Origin: Natroniella acetigena
GTDB taxonomy: Bacteria > Bacillota > Halanaerobiia > Halobacteroidales > Halobacteroidaceae
Reading direction: 5' to 3'
NCBI RefSeq assembly: GCF_023227745.1
Contig: NZ_JALKBX010000023.1
Location: forward strand, 1 to 35,578
Length of the DNA stretch: 35,578 nt
The position numbers and the translations under genes were made by a program. Position 1 is the first letter of the stretch. Each line of letters begins with the position of its first letter. Under the pieces are notes generated by a model. That model did no database searches. It saw only the letters and a list, made by a program, of their open reading frames with translations, and was not told the DNA's origin. Of this stretch, positions 7,820 to 15,703 are shown piece by piece.

Positions 7820-7855
7820 TAGCTAGAACTGATGACTCTGCATCCTTCCTAGCTA
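7820..7855 (-). repeat. Intercistronic hairpin 2 between mttB and mttC
   Basis: A 15-position stem with TAGCTAG / CTAGCTA at the base and GATG / CATC at the tip (two internal mismatches, 6-nt loop). It shares the CTAGCT base with hairpin 1, suggesting related elements. Confidence 0.6.
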
Positions 7856-7910
7856 AAGATATTTAGTAGTTAAAATTTAAACTACTTTAAATCACAATTG
7901 AAATTAGAGA

Positions 7911-9371
7911 TTACTTTGCACTTTCTACAATTTCTCTTAACTTAGCTTTAACATCCTCATCTAATGGCTCTGGCTCGTGATTTTCAAGGATATCTTTAGC
8001 TTTTGTAGTAGCTCTTTCAGCAGCACCTATTTTACCTTCAGCTTCCCAAGTTTCAAGCATCTTTCGGTCAAAGATATCTACAGTAGCCTGCTCACTACGC
8101 ATATAATCCATAGTATGCTGTTGAGTCAAGAAGTTACCACCACAACCAACTTCCTTCATTACATCAACGGCTAAGGTCTCATCTGAAACCTCTACCCCTT
8201 GAAGTACTCTTCTAACCATCTTAGCAATCTGATTATCTATTACTAATTGAGTATAACTAAAAGTCATCCCTAATTCTAACATACCTGAGCCATAGAGCAT
8301 GTTAGAACCTGCCATTGCTGGCAATAAATAGGTGAGTGTCTTTTCATGTCCTGCTTGGACATCACATAATTTACTATCTGCCTAGCCACCCGCAGTATAA
8401 CTAGGTAGATTGTAGTATCTAGCTAATCTTGCTACACCTCCGTTACATATTCCCATCTCAGGGGAACCTACTGGTGCAGTAGAGTACATTAAATCAAATG
8501 AAGTAGTAGAACTACCGTACATTACAGGTGTTCCTTTATTTACTAACTGAGTAAGAACAATACCTGCTAAAACCTCAGCATTATGGCTTACTAAAGTTCC
8601 TGCAATCGTTACTGGAACTGTAGCACCAGACATTGCCATTGATAGAACATTAACAGGAATTCCTTCTCGAGCAAATTCAATTATGATTTGAGCAGCATCA
8701 CCATGTAATTCTAGAGGACTTTGTGGACAAACCAAAGCAGAAATAATAGGTCTTTCTCTTAACTTCTCCATTCCTCCTACAATAGCTGCTCCCATTTCTA
8801 AATACTTCTTAGCATTTTCACCACAAGTTAAATCAATGTGCATACAGTGCTTACTTGTATTTGTTAAGAAAGCTTCTGCTTCGTGAAGATCGACGTTTTC
8901 ATTTGGACAGTCACTACCTGTAACTGCATGAGAATAAATATCAATTTGATCCAAATAATCAGCTACTCGAGCAGTATCTCCTAAGTCAGCTTTAGTTGGT
9001 TCTCTTAAGTCCCCACTTTCAATATCAACTATTCTAACTCCAGCTCCAAAAGTGGTAAAATTAACTCGACTTCCCCCCATAACAACATCTTTTTCTGAAT
9101 TACGACCTGCAAGTAAGATTTCAGGTGGTGCAGATCTAATAGCATCCTCAACCATATATGGAGGAATTTTGACCGTTCCACTACCTCGATCAACTTTAGC
9201 TCCAGCATCTTCAAAAATATCTAAAGCCTCATCATTAGTTATATGCATTCCATTAGTCCATAACACTTCAAGCGTGGCAAAATGAATCTGTTGTAGTTCC
9301 TCTTCAGTATACATATCTACATTAAAACCTTGCTTTTGTGGGTAATAAGAGCTTGAATTTCTTACTGTCAT
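7911..9371 (-). CDS. mttB: Trimethylamine methyltransferase MttB, pyrrolysine-containing (in-frame amber at 8382-8384)
   Basis: MttB transfers a methyl group from trimethylamine to the cobalt of MttC. The gene reads 329 codons, a TAG at 8382-8384, then 156 more codons in the same frame to TAA at 7911-7913, giving 486 residues with pyrrolysine at 330, close to the reported Pyl position of about 334 in Methanosarcina MttB. The flanks are PSYTAGG before and ADSKLCDVQAGHEKTLTYL after the amber, matching the family, so this is recoding and not a broken gene. ATG at 9369-9371 is preferred over the TTG one codon upstream because AAGGGGAG sits seven bases before it. The complete pyl machinery is alongside. 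Confidence 0.96.
8382..8384 (-). other. UAG codon decoded as pyrrolysine in mttB
   Basis: Plus strand CTA, i.e. TAG in the mttB frame. Homology continues without a shift on both sides, and tRNA-Pyl(CUA), PylSn and PylSc are encoded within 4 kb. Confidence 0.95.
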
Positions 9372-9466
9372 CAACTATCTCCCCTTTCATTTTTTATTAG
9401 ATTTTTGACTAACTACTCCTATACATTAAATAATAGCTAATTTTTTTGACTCTCACCACCTTTCAT
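9371..9466 (-). CDS. Putative UAG-rich leader reading frame overlapping the mttB start (speculative)
   Basis: From ATG at 9464-9466 a frame of 31 codons runs to TGA at 9371-9373, whose last base is the first base of the mttB ATG (TGATG). It contains three TAG codons (9437-9439, 9419-9421, 9413-9415) and no TAA or TGA before the end. If UAG is decoded, ribosomes would reach the mttB start and could couple to it; if not, they would stop at codon 10. Against it: no Shine-Dalgarno precedes the ATG, and the frame is short and AT-rich. Translation is not shown; this is a hypothesis about mttB control. Confidence 0.25.
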
Positions 9467-9690
9467 GGAGTTTTTATTTTATTTGCTTCATAATCAATAG
9501 ATAATTCTAAAGATTATGACAAATAAACTACTATGAAAAGCTATGCACCTATCTTTACAAGGTATTATTACTTCAATTAATTCTACTATATAATATATAT
9601 TTGAAAATAAATTAATATTTTAAAATTTTTGATTGGTAAGTTTAATCAATTATATCTCTAATTTAGGAATGGTAATAATTAATTTCTAGA
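9375..9690. other. mttB leader region
   Basis: AT-rich leader between the decayed pylT copy and mttB. Apart from the TAG-rich frame at 9371-9466 no gene is seen. A possible minus-strand promoter reads TTGTCA, 17 nt, TATTGA shortly upstream of that frame; the -10 match is poor, so it is not listed as a feature. Confidence 0.5.
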
Positions 9691-9995
9691 GTATTTAGCG
9701 GAGGATTCGGTTACACCCGGCTGCATAGGGTTAGAGCCTACGCGGTCCTTCCGACCAACGCTCCACATTAATTTTTTGAGATTTTAATTTGAGGTGTTAA
9801 GATTATTTTTTTGCTTTGTTGATTTTATGACTATTTTTTACTCTGTCTATCTTAGCATTTCTACACTAAATTTATAATCCCTGTAATAAAATGTATTTTT
9901 TTAAATATATGAATATCTAGTCTTGATCTCTATAAACAACTAAAATTTTTCCAAAATAGAGTATATGATAATCATCTTAGTTATGATCTGAATAC
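9691..9995. repeat. Tandem duplication of the pylT locus, copy nearer mttB
   Basis: About 305 bp closely matching 10249-10567, covering the tRNA and some 230 bp upstream of it on the minus strand, with scattered substitutions and small indels. The spacing between copies is about 0.57 kb. Confidence 0.93.
9696..9764 (-). pseudogene. Decayed second copy of tRNA-Pyl
   Basis: Matches pylT through the D arm, the anticodon arm with CUA and the 3-nt variable loop. The T arm has lost three bases, so the 5-bp stem CCGGG/CCCGG cannot form; acceptor position 5 is C facing C; and the 3' end encodes CTA in place of CCA. It is 69 nt against 72. A functional tRNA is unlikely. It sits in the untranslated region upstream of mttB. 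Confidence 0.85.
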
Positions 9996-10262
9996 AATAT
10001 ATCAATATAAAAGAAGTTAATTAGATAATTATGTATTAAACTGAGGTAGGTGTTACTAAAAGTTTATCTAATTGTCCTAGAAAGCTAAATTTAAATCCAC
10101 TAATATTATGTAGTTAATAATTATACTATAATTTGAGAAAGGATTTGATATTCTTAAGGAATAATAGATAAAATTAAGAATCTACTTGGTGAGTAAGTTA
10201 TCACAGAATATTTTATATCTTAAGGAAAGATTAATTTATTAAAATATCGTATTTAGTTGATT
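9765..10262. other. Spacer between the two pylT copies
   Basis: The first part (to 9995) is duplicated sequence also found upstream of the intact pylT. 9996-10248 is AT-rich with no convincing gene. Confidence 0.5.
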
Positions 10263-10567
10263 TGGCGGAGGATCCGGGTGTTACACCCGGCTGCATAGGG
10301 TTAGAGCCTACGCGGTCCTTCCGACCAACCCTCCACATTAATTTTTTGAGATTTTAGTTTGATGTGTTAAAATTATTTTTTTGCTTTTTTGATTTTATGA
10401 CTGTTTTTTTACTCTGTCTATCTTAGCATTTCTACACTAAATTTATAATTCCTGCAATAAAATGTATTTTTTTAAAATATATGAATATCTAGTCTTGATC
10501 TCTATAAACAACTAAAATTTCTCTAAAATAGAATATATGATAATCATCTTGGTTATGATCTAAATAC
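10249..10567. repeat. Tandem duplication of the pylT locus, copy with intact tRNA
   Basis: Partner of 9691-9995. The shared block starts at GTATTTAG and ends at AATAC. The high similarity of non-tRNA sequence shows that the duplication is recent compared with most intergenic DNA here. Confidence 0.93.
10263..10334 (-). tRNA. pylT: tRNA-Pyl, anticodon CUA
   Basis: A 72-nt cloverleaf with the odd features of tRNA-Pyl: acceptor stem GGAGGGU/AUCCUCC with G73 and encoded CCA, one base between acceptor and D stem, 4-bp D stem GGUC/GACC with a 5-nt loop lacking the usual GG pair, one base before a 6-bp anticodon stem (CGUAGG/CCUAUG), loop CUCUAAC with CUA, 3-nt variable loop CAG, and T arm CCGGG/CCCGG with a 7-nt loop UGUAACA. 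The total and arm lengths agree with Methanosarcina tRNA-Pyl. It is upstream of mttB in the same orientation. Confidence 0.97.
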
Positions 10568-10814
10568 CATTGATATTCATAAGTAATTAACAACCTTTAA
10601 TCATCAGTTGACAATTGACAGTTAAAAATCTTAAAACAATTGATGTACAATATCAGTGTAAGTAATGAGTATCAGTTAAAGTCAAGAACTTTAAAAGATT
10701 TTGAACTAAAAAGATTTGGTCTTGTGCTTTTTCACTCACACCGACACTGACACTCACACTATTTTGTAATTAAGCTTAAACGATCTTTATTCATCAAACT
10801 CGATGATTAGTACC
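10335..10814. other. Gene-free region upstream of pylT and downstream of aroF
   Basis: 10335-10567 is the upstream part of the duplicated pylT unit and should hold its promoter, though no clear -35/-10 pair is seen. 10590-10785 holds divergent members of the intergenic hairpin family, with complementary arms near 10658-10680 and 10737-10760. Confidence 0.5.
10658..10785. repeat. Intergenic hairpin element, divergent copy A
   Basis: Same layout as the better-preserved copies: it opens ATATCAGTGTA, ends with AATTAAGCTT, and has arms that pair imperfectly (AGTGTAAGTAATGAG... against ...CACTGACACTCACACT). Internal sequence is largely unique. Confidence 0.5.
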
Positions 10815-11630
10815 TTACCCAACCAATTTTCTATCAATAGCTTGAGCAATCCGTTCTAATTCTGTAATTAAATTACCGAAGTCCTGTGGTAATAAAGACT
10901 GCTGTCCATCACATAAAGCCTCTTCCGGTCGCGGGTGAATCTCCACAATAATTCCATCTGCTCCAGCAGTAATTCCTGCCTTAGCTAAAGGACTTACTAA
11001 ACTTCTCTTGCCAGTACCGTGGCTTGGATCGATAATAATCGGTAAGTTAGTAACCTCTTTAATTAGAGCAATTGCATTTAAATCAAGAGTATTTCTCGTG
11101 GCAGTTTCAAAAGTTCTAATTCCCCGTTCACATAAAATCACTCTTGGATTACCATGAGAGATAATATATTCTGCTGCCAATAACCACTCCTTAATCGTAG
11201 CAGCATAACCGCGCTTTAACATTACTGGTGTATCTACTTGACCTAACTTCTTTAATAAACCATAGTTTTGCATATTACGAGAACCAATCTGTAAAATATC
11301 AGCATAGGAATTAACCAATTCTAGATCTTCTGAATCAATAACTTCAGTAACTACCTTAAGCCCTGTCTTCTCTCTAGCCTCAGCCAACAATTCCAACCCT
11401 TCTTCACCTAATCCTTGAAAACTATGCGGGGAAGTACGAGGCTTAAAAGCACCACCACGTAAAATCTGACCACCATTCTTTTTGACTTCCTCTGCTGTCT
11501 CTAGCAACTGCTTCCTACCTTCTACTGCACATGGTCCAGCCATAACTACTAACTCTTCTCCACCAATCTTCAAATCATCGCCTACCTTAATCACATCATG
11601 TTTATTCTCTACTCCTAAATTACTCAACAT
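10815..11630 (-). CDS. aroF: 3-deoxy-7-phosphoheptulonate synthase (DAHP synthase, type I-beta)
   Basis: First enzyme of the shikimate pathway, condensing phosphoenolpyruvate and erythrose 4-phosphate. Diagnostic segments are [53 protein letters not shown] and DPSHGTGKR. The product has 271 residues and lacks the N-terminal ferredoxin-like regulatory domain of the Thermotoga type. Start ATG at 11628-11630 follows AAAGGGGAGTGG; an in-frame ATG 19 codons earlier (11687) lies in a dispersed repeat and has no site, so it is rejected. The T-box upstream indicates control by aromatic aminoacyl-tRNA charging. Confidence 0.95.
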   Translation of the reverse strand: MLSNLGVENKHDVIKVGDDLKIGGEELVVMAGPCAVEGRKQLLETAEEVKKNGGQILRGGAFKPRTSPHSFQGLGEEGLELLAEAREKTGLKVVTEVIDSEDLELVNSYADILQIGSRNMQNYGLLKKLGQVDTPVMLKRGYAATIKEWLLAAEYIISHGNPRVILCERGIRTFETATRNTLDLNAIALIKEVTNLPIIIDPSHGTGKRSLVSPLAKAGITAGADGIIVEIHPRPEEALCDGQQSLLPQDFGNLITELERIAQAIDRKLVG

Positions 11631-11656
11631 TTTTAATCCACTCCCCTTTGATAATT

Positions 11657-11733
11657 TAACGCTCTCAGCTAAATTAAAGCCTGTCATTACAATACTTCGC
11701 AGACAACTAAATTTCTCTACACCCCCGTCTAAT
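11657..11733. repeat. Dispersed repeat of the CTCAGCTAAATTAAAGCCTG family, copy 1
   Basis: Shares long identical stretches with 27369-27432 and 30000-30030. It lies in the aroF leader and supplies the spurious N-terminal extension of the longer aroF reading frame. Confidence 0.75.
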
Positions 11734-11734
11734 T

Positions 11735-11789
11735 GATATGGTTTTTATGGTTTTCACGAAGGGTCTTGTTTTTTAAGACCCGTAGGAAA
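11735..11789 (+). repeat. Mini-hairpin element, copy 1
   Basis: About 55 bp beginning GATATGGTTTTTATGG, then TTTTCACGAA, a hairpin GGGTCTT / AAGACCC (11761-11781) and CGTAGGAAA. Related copies at 21462-21510, 23324-23362 (reverse) and 33401-33435 keep the layout with different paired bases in the stem. Confidence 0.65.
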
Positions 11790-11823
11790 CTCAAAGCTCA
11801 CAACTCCTAGCTCATAGCTAAAT

Positions 11824-12082
11824 ACAAAAAAACCTACCTTGCCATCCATAATAGGACGAAACAAGATAGGTTTAAGTTCCGTGGTACCACCCTAATTGGC
11901 CATTACTACTGACCCACTAGTTTAAATAACGATTTGATTACCGGTATAACTTACTAAGAAATTTCAGTTATACAGCTCCAGAGCGAAATTTCAATTAAAG
12001 CTTCTTAGAGATGCTCCCAGCCGATGACATCTCCTCTCTACAAGAAAAACCTTTAATCTACTTAACTCCTTCTTCGCTTTTA
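11824..12082 (-). promoter_or_regulatory. T-box riboswitch upstream of aroF, probable Phe specifier
   Basis: The T-box core AGGGTGGTACCACGG (minus strand, around 11880-11894) is followed by a terminator hairpin (AACCTATCTTG... / ...GGCAAGGTAGGTT) and seven Ts at 11826-11832. Stem I spans about 11975-12082; its lower helices pair AGCGAA with TTCGCT and ATTAAAG with CTTTAAT, and the loop-E elements AGTA and GAA are present. The codon after GAA reads TTT or TTC depending on register, both Phe; other readings cannot be excluded. Uncharged tRNA would favour the antiterminator and aroF expression. Confidence 0.93.
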
Positions 12083-12128
12083 AGTTATTTATTTGTTCGC
12101 TCAATCATTGTCATTTATGTTGTTATTC

Positions 12129-12157
12129 ATTTTAACAGTTAAATTTTAATTTGTCAA
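12129..12157 (-). promoter_or_regulatory. Sigma-A-type promoter for the T-box/aroF unit
   Basis: TTGACA and TAAAAT separated by exactly 17 nt on the minus strand, about 45 nt upstream of Stem I of the T-box. Near-consensus, and the best promoter in the window. Confidence 0.85.
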
Positions 12158-12201
12158 GACCAGCTTTATATTATTATATACAGCCCTCAGTTAAACTGTG
12201 T

Positions 12202-13563
12202 CTAATTTATGGTAATTTTTTCAATTGATTGTTTGGTTATCTCTACCATCGCTATTAATTGTTCCGTAGTAGTGCATAATGGTGGCATAAAGACAACTAC
12301 ATTTCCTAAGGGACGAATAATCATCCCCATTTCTCGAGCCTTCGTACAAACCTTAACTCCCATCTTATCCTGCCATGAATAAGGCTCTTTAGTTGCTTTA
12401 TTCTTAACCAATTCTATCCCAACCATCAATCCTTTCTGTCGCACATCTCCTACCTGGGCCAACTCTTCAATCTCCTTTAACTTCTCAGCTACTAATTCAA
12501 TCTTAGCTGGCATCTGTCCTAAAATATCTTCCTGTTCAAATAAGTTAATATTTGCTACTGAAACTGCTGCTGCTAAAGGATTACCTGTGTAAGAATGACC
12601 ATGAAAAAAAGTCTTTTGTGTTTCATAATCATCATAAAAAGCATCATAAATTTCATTGGTCGTCAATGTAGCAGAAATAGGCAAATAACCTCCACTGATT
12701 CCTTTTGCTACTGTCATAATATCTGGTTGAACAGCTTCATGCTCACAAGCAAACATCTTCCCTGTCCGTCCAAAGCCAACAGCCACTTCATCAGCTATCA
12801 TTAAGATATTATACTTTGTTGCTAGCTCTCTTACCTTAGCCAAATATCCATCTGGAGCAATAATCATCCCTCCTGCTCCTTGGACTAATGGTTCAATTAC
12901 TATAGCTGCTACCTCTTGATGATGTTCTTTCATTAGTTGCTCTAACTCTTTAACACAGCTCAAATTACACTTTCCTTCCTCTTCATCATATGGGCAGCGA
13001 TAACAATAAGGTGCAGGAGCTTGCAAACTATCAAATAATAAAGGTTTATAAATTTGATGGAATAAATCAATCCCACCTACACTGACCGAACCAACTGTAT
13101 CACCATGATATGCATGTTGTAAAGTGATAAATTTCTGCTTTAGTTGATAGTCCCCTTCCCTTTGTTGCCAATACTGAAAAGCCATCTTTAAACCAATCTC
13201 TACTGCTGTTGAACCACTATCTGAGTAAAAAACCTTATTCAATTCTTCAGGCGTAATCTCAACTAATTTCTCAGCTAGTTCAGTTGCTGGTACATTAGCC
13301 AAACCTAACATTGTTGAATGGGCTATCTTATCTAATTGATCTTTAATCGCTTGATCTAGCTCCTCTTTTTGATGACCATGAACATTCAACCAGATTGAAG
13401 AAACCCCATCATAATATTCATTACCTTCAGTATCGTATAATTTTATTCCTTTGCCTCGCTCAATAATCAATTGCTGATTATTACTCTCAACCCACTCCTT
13501 CATTTGGGTAAAAGGGTGCCAAACATATTCTTTATCTTTTTCATGTAAGCTCAATTCAGTCAT
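12202..13563 (-). CDS. bioA: Adenosylmethionine-8-amino-7-oxononanoate aminotransferase BioA
   Basis: PLP enzyme converting 7-keto-8-aminopelargonic acid to 7,8-diaminopelargonic acid for biotin. It opens with KEYVWHPFTQM, has YSDSGSTAVE for phosphate binding, DEVAVGFGRTGK, and the PLP lysine in TVAKGISGGYLP (K287 from the chosen start). A cysteine-rich stretch (CYRCPYDEEEGKCNLSC, about 187-203) is also found in other Firmicute BioA and might bind metal. ATG at 13561-13563 has AAAGGAG seven bases upstream. The stop is TAG; the next in-frame stop (TGA) is four codons on. It is separated from bioD by a 250-bp repeat region. Confidence 0.96.
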   Translation of the reverse strand: MTELSLHEKDKEYVWHPFTQMKEWVESNNQQLIIERGKGIKLYDTEGNEYYDGVSSIWLNVHGHQKEELDQAIKDQLDKIAHSTMLGLANVPATELAEKLVEITPEELNKVFYSDSGSTAVEIGLKMAFQYWQQREGDYQLKQKFITLQHAYHGDTVGSVSVGGIDLFHQIYKPLLFDSLQAPAPYCYRCPYDEEEGKCNLSCVKELEQLMKEHHQEVAAIVIEPLVQGAGGMIIAPDGYLAKVRELATKYNILMIADEVAVGFGRTGKMFACEHEAVQPDIMTVAKGISGGYLPISATLTTNEIYDAFYDDYETQKTFFHGHSYTGNPLAAAVSVANINLFEQEDILGQMPAKIELVAEKLKEIEELAQVGDVRQKGLMVGIELVKNKATKEPYSWQDKMGVKVCTKAREMGMIIRPLGNVVVFMPPLCTTTEQLIAMVEITKQSIEKITIN

Positions 13564-13586
13564 CACAATTCTCCTTTCCCTTAATT

Positions 13587-13800
13587 GATATTTAGTGGCA
13601 CTTTGCCACTAAATATCAGTTTACAGTTTACAGTTGACGGTTGACAGTTAAAACCATTAGAATCTTAAATCAAAATCACTCTAAACCTGCGAACATAAGG
13701 CATTTCAGAGGTCTTAATTTTTTAAGGTTTTGATCTTAACTGTAAACTGTACACCGTACACTGTCAACTCAATAATGTGGCACAAAAGTGCCACATTATT
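13587..13800. repeat. Intergenic hairpin element, copy B (between bioD and bioA)
   Basis: Bounded by two perfect palindromes: GATATTTAGTGGCA / TGCCACTAAATATC (13587-13617, 14-bp arms) and AATAATGTGGCAC / GTGCCACATTATT (13771-13800, 13-bp arms). Between them left arm CAGTTTACAGTTGACGG and right arm ACTGTAAACTGT...ACTGTCAACT are complementary, with inner segments AAAACC and GGTTTT also pairing. The core matches copy C closely. It lies within the biotin operon and could affect bioA expression. Confidence 0.85.
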
Positions 13801-13819
13801 GTAATTAAGTTTAATTTTT

Positions 13820-14524
13820 CTACAGCACAAGATAATCCTTTATATAATCTAAGTCTATCTCCTCTTTAAAGACTCGAATAAACTCTTCTCTATTCTCCTC
13901 CAACTCTTCAATCCATGGTAAAACCCCTAATACAGGAAGACCGGTCAACTCCTCAATTATTCTTGGGTTGGTCTTTTCTGCTATACCGACCTCTTGTAGC
14001 CCATTGATAATAATCCCCACAATATCAATTCCTTGCTCTCTGGCATACTCCACCGTCAAGCAGGTATGGTTAATCGTCCCTAAGTTTGGTCGAGCAACAA
14101 TAATAATCGGTAAATCCAAGCGCTGAATCAGATCACTGATCAGATAATCATCCCTAATTGGCACGATCATCCCCCCGGCTCCTTCGACTACTACTAAATC
14201 ATTCTCTACCTGTAAACTCCGATAGGCTTGATCAATTGCTTCTAAATCAACCTCTCTCTCTTCCAGTTTAGCAGCTAGACTGGGAGCCAACGGTTCCTTC
14301 AACAAAATTGGATTAACTAATTGCTCATCTTCCTCTAAATCAACCATCTTTTTAACAAAATCGATATCAGGAGCAATCAACTTTCCTTCTTTTTTCGCTG
14401 CTCCACTCTGTACTGGTTTCATCACCGTCGTCTTATAATCTTGCTGCAAAGTAGCCACCAAGCCAGCCGTCACAATCGTCTTACCGATATCAGTATCCGT
14501 TCCTGTAATAAAAAGATTCCTCAT
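13820..14524 (-). CDS. bioD: Dethiobiotin synthetase BioD
   Basis: ATP-dependent carboxylase closing the ureido ring of dethiobiotin. The P-loop is GTDTDIGKT (8-16), the diaminopelargonate lysine region is MKPVQSGA (35-42), and VVEGAGGMIVPI (112-123) is the second nucleotide motif. Length 234 is normal. It starts 12 nt after bioF. The stop is TAG, followed two codons later by TAA in frame, so amber decoding would add only three residues. Confidence 0.96.
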   Translation of the reverse strand: MRNLFITGTDTDIGKTIVTAGLVATLQQDYKTTVMKPVQSGAAKKEGKLIAPDIDFVKKMVDLEEDEQLVNPILLKEPLAPSLAAKLEEREVDLEAIDQAYRSLQVENDLVVVEGAGGMIVPIRDDYLISDLIQRLDLPIIIVARPNLGTINHTCLTVEYAREQGIDIVGIIINGLQEVGIAEKTNPRIIEELTGLPVLGVLPWIEELEENREEFIRVFKEEIDLDYIKDYLVL

Positions 14525-14536
14525 CCTGTCACTCCT

Positions 14537-15703
14537 TTAAATTATTCCTAATTCTTTACCAACCTTAAAAAATTTATCTAAAGCAAATTCTATATCTTCC
14601 TTCGTATGACTGGTCATAACTGTAACTCTAATCCTACTGCTTCCTTTCGGAACTGTCGGTGGTCTAATCCCTGAAACAAATACCTGCTCTTCTAATAATC
14701 TACTACTTAACTGCATTGTCTGCTGACTAGAACCGATCATAATTGGAATAATTGCACTTTGACTATCCAACACCTGATAACCTAACTTTTTTAACCCATC
14801 CTTTAATAACCTGATATTCTTTCTTAGTTCAATTATTAAATCGGAATTACTCTCTAGATAATCTAATGCTGATAGAGCAGCTGCTATCGTTCCTGGGGCT
14901 AAGGCAGTAGAATAAATAAATGATCTAGCTTGATTACGTAACAGATCAACCACTAGTTCACTTCCAGCTACAAAACCACCTTCAGCAGCTAATGCCTTGC
15001 TTAAAGTCCCCAGCTGAATATCTATCTCTTCCTTTAAATCAAAATACTCAACGATTCCACCACCTTGCTCACCTAAAACTCCAGTCCCATGAGCATCATC
15101 AACCATCGTTAAAGCATTATATTTTTTAGCTAGCTCAACTATCTTAGGCAAAGGAGCCAAGTCTCCATCCATACTGAAGACACCATCAGTTACTATCAAC
15201 CTACTGTTATAATCTTGGCTTTCTGCTAGCTTAGCTTCTAATTCCTCTAAGTCAGCATGGTGATAGATCTCTACATCTGCCTTACTTAATCGACAACCAT
15301 CAATAATACTGGCATGATTCAACTGATCACTTAAGATTAGATCCCCTTCCCTTACTATCGTAGTCAAGACCCCTAAGTTAGCCATATAGCCAGTATTGAA
15401 GATAATCGCTGCTTCAGCCCCTTTAAACCTTGCCAGTCTTTTCTCCAGTTCTTGATGTAGATCATAACTACCAGTCGTTAATCTAGAGCCCCCTGAACCA
15501 GTACCATACTCTTCAATCACTTCTACTGTTCTGTCTATTACTTGAGAATTTGTTGTCAACCCTAGATAATTATTAGAAGCTAACAGTAATACTTTCTGCC
15601 CATCAACAACTGTCCAAGGTTTCTGGGCTTGCCCTAACTCTTTTAACTTACGATATAAACCCTGCTTTTGCAATGAATTTAACTTTTCATCCCAATTCTG
15701 CAT
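14537..15703 (-). CDS. bioF: 8-amino-7-oxononanoate synthase BioF
   Basis: PLP enzyme condensing pimeloyl-CoA with L-alanine. Of 388 residues the visible motifs are LASNNYLGL, GTGSGGSRLTTG, DQLNHASIIDG, DDAHGTGVLGEQG and the PLP lysine K236 in GTLSKALAAEGG. The ATG at 15701-15703 lies inside the end of bioW (17-nt overlap), pointing to coupled translation, consistent with BioW supplying its substrate. Confidence 0.96.
   Translation of the reverse strand: MQNWDEKLNSLQKQGLYRKLKELGQAQKPWTVVDGQKVLLLASNNYLGLTTNSQVIDRTVEVIEEYGTGSGGSRLTTGSYDLHQELEKRLARFKGAEAAIIFNTGYMANLGVLTTIVREGDLILSDQLNHASIIDGCRLSKADVEIYHHADLEELEAKLAESQDYNSRLIVTDGVFSMDGDLAPLPKIVELAKKYNALTMVDDAHGTGVLGEQGGGIVEYFDLKEEIDIQLGTLSKALAAEGGFVAGSELVVDLLRNQARSFIYSTALAPGTIAAALSALDYLESNSDLIIELRKNIRLLKDGLKKLGYQVLDSQSAIIPIMIGSSQQTMQLSSRLLEEQVFVSGIRPPTVPKGSSRIRVTVMTSHTKEDIEFALDKFFKVGKELGII

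Noticed and set aside
7911-9374. Reading mttB as a pseudogene broken by a nonsense mutation
   Set aside because: The TAG is at the known pyrrolysine position, frame and homology are continuous, and the complete pyl set plus pylT lies alongside.
9400-9480. Cobalamin riboswitch in the mttB leader
   Set aside because: No B12-box-like conserved core could be found; only a weak hairpin.
10600-10770. Possible CRISPR remnant in the repeats near aroF
   Set aside because: No regular repeat-spacer pattern and no cas genes; fits the hairpin family better.
11631-11687. Longer N-terminus for aroF
   Set aside because: The extra 19 codons fall in a dispersed repeat, have no ribosome site and no family similarity; the ATG at 11630 has a good site.
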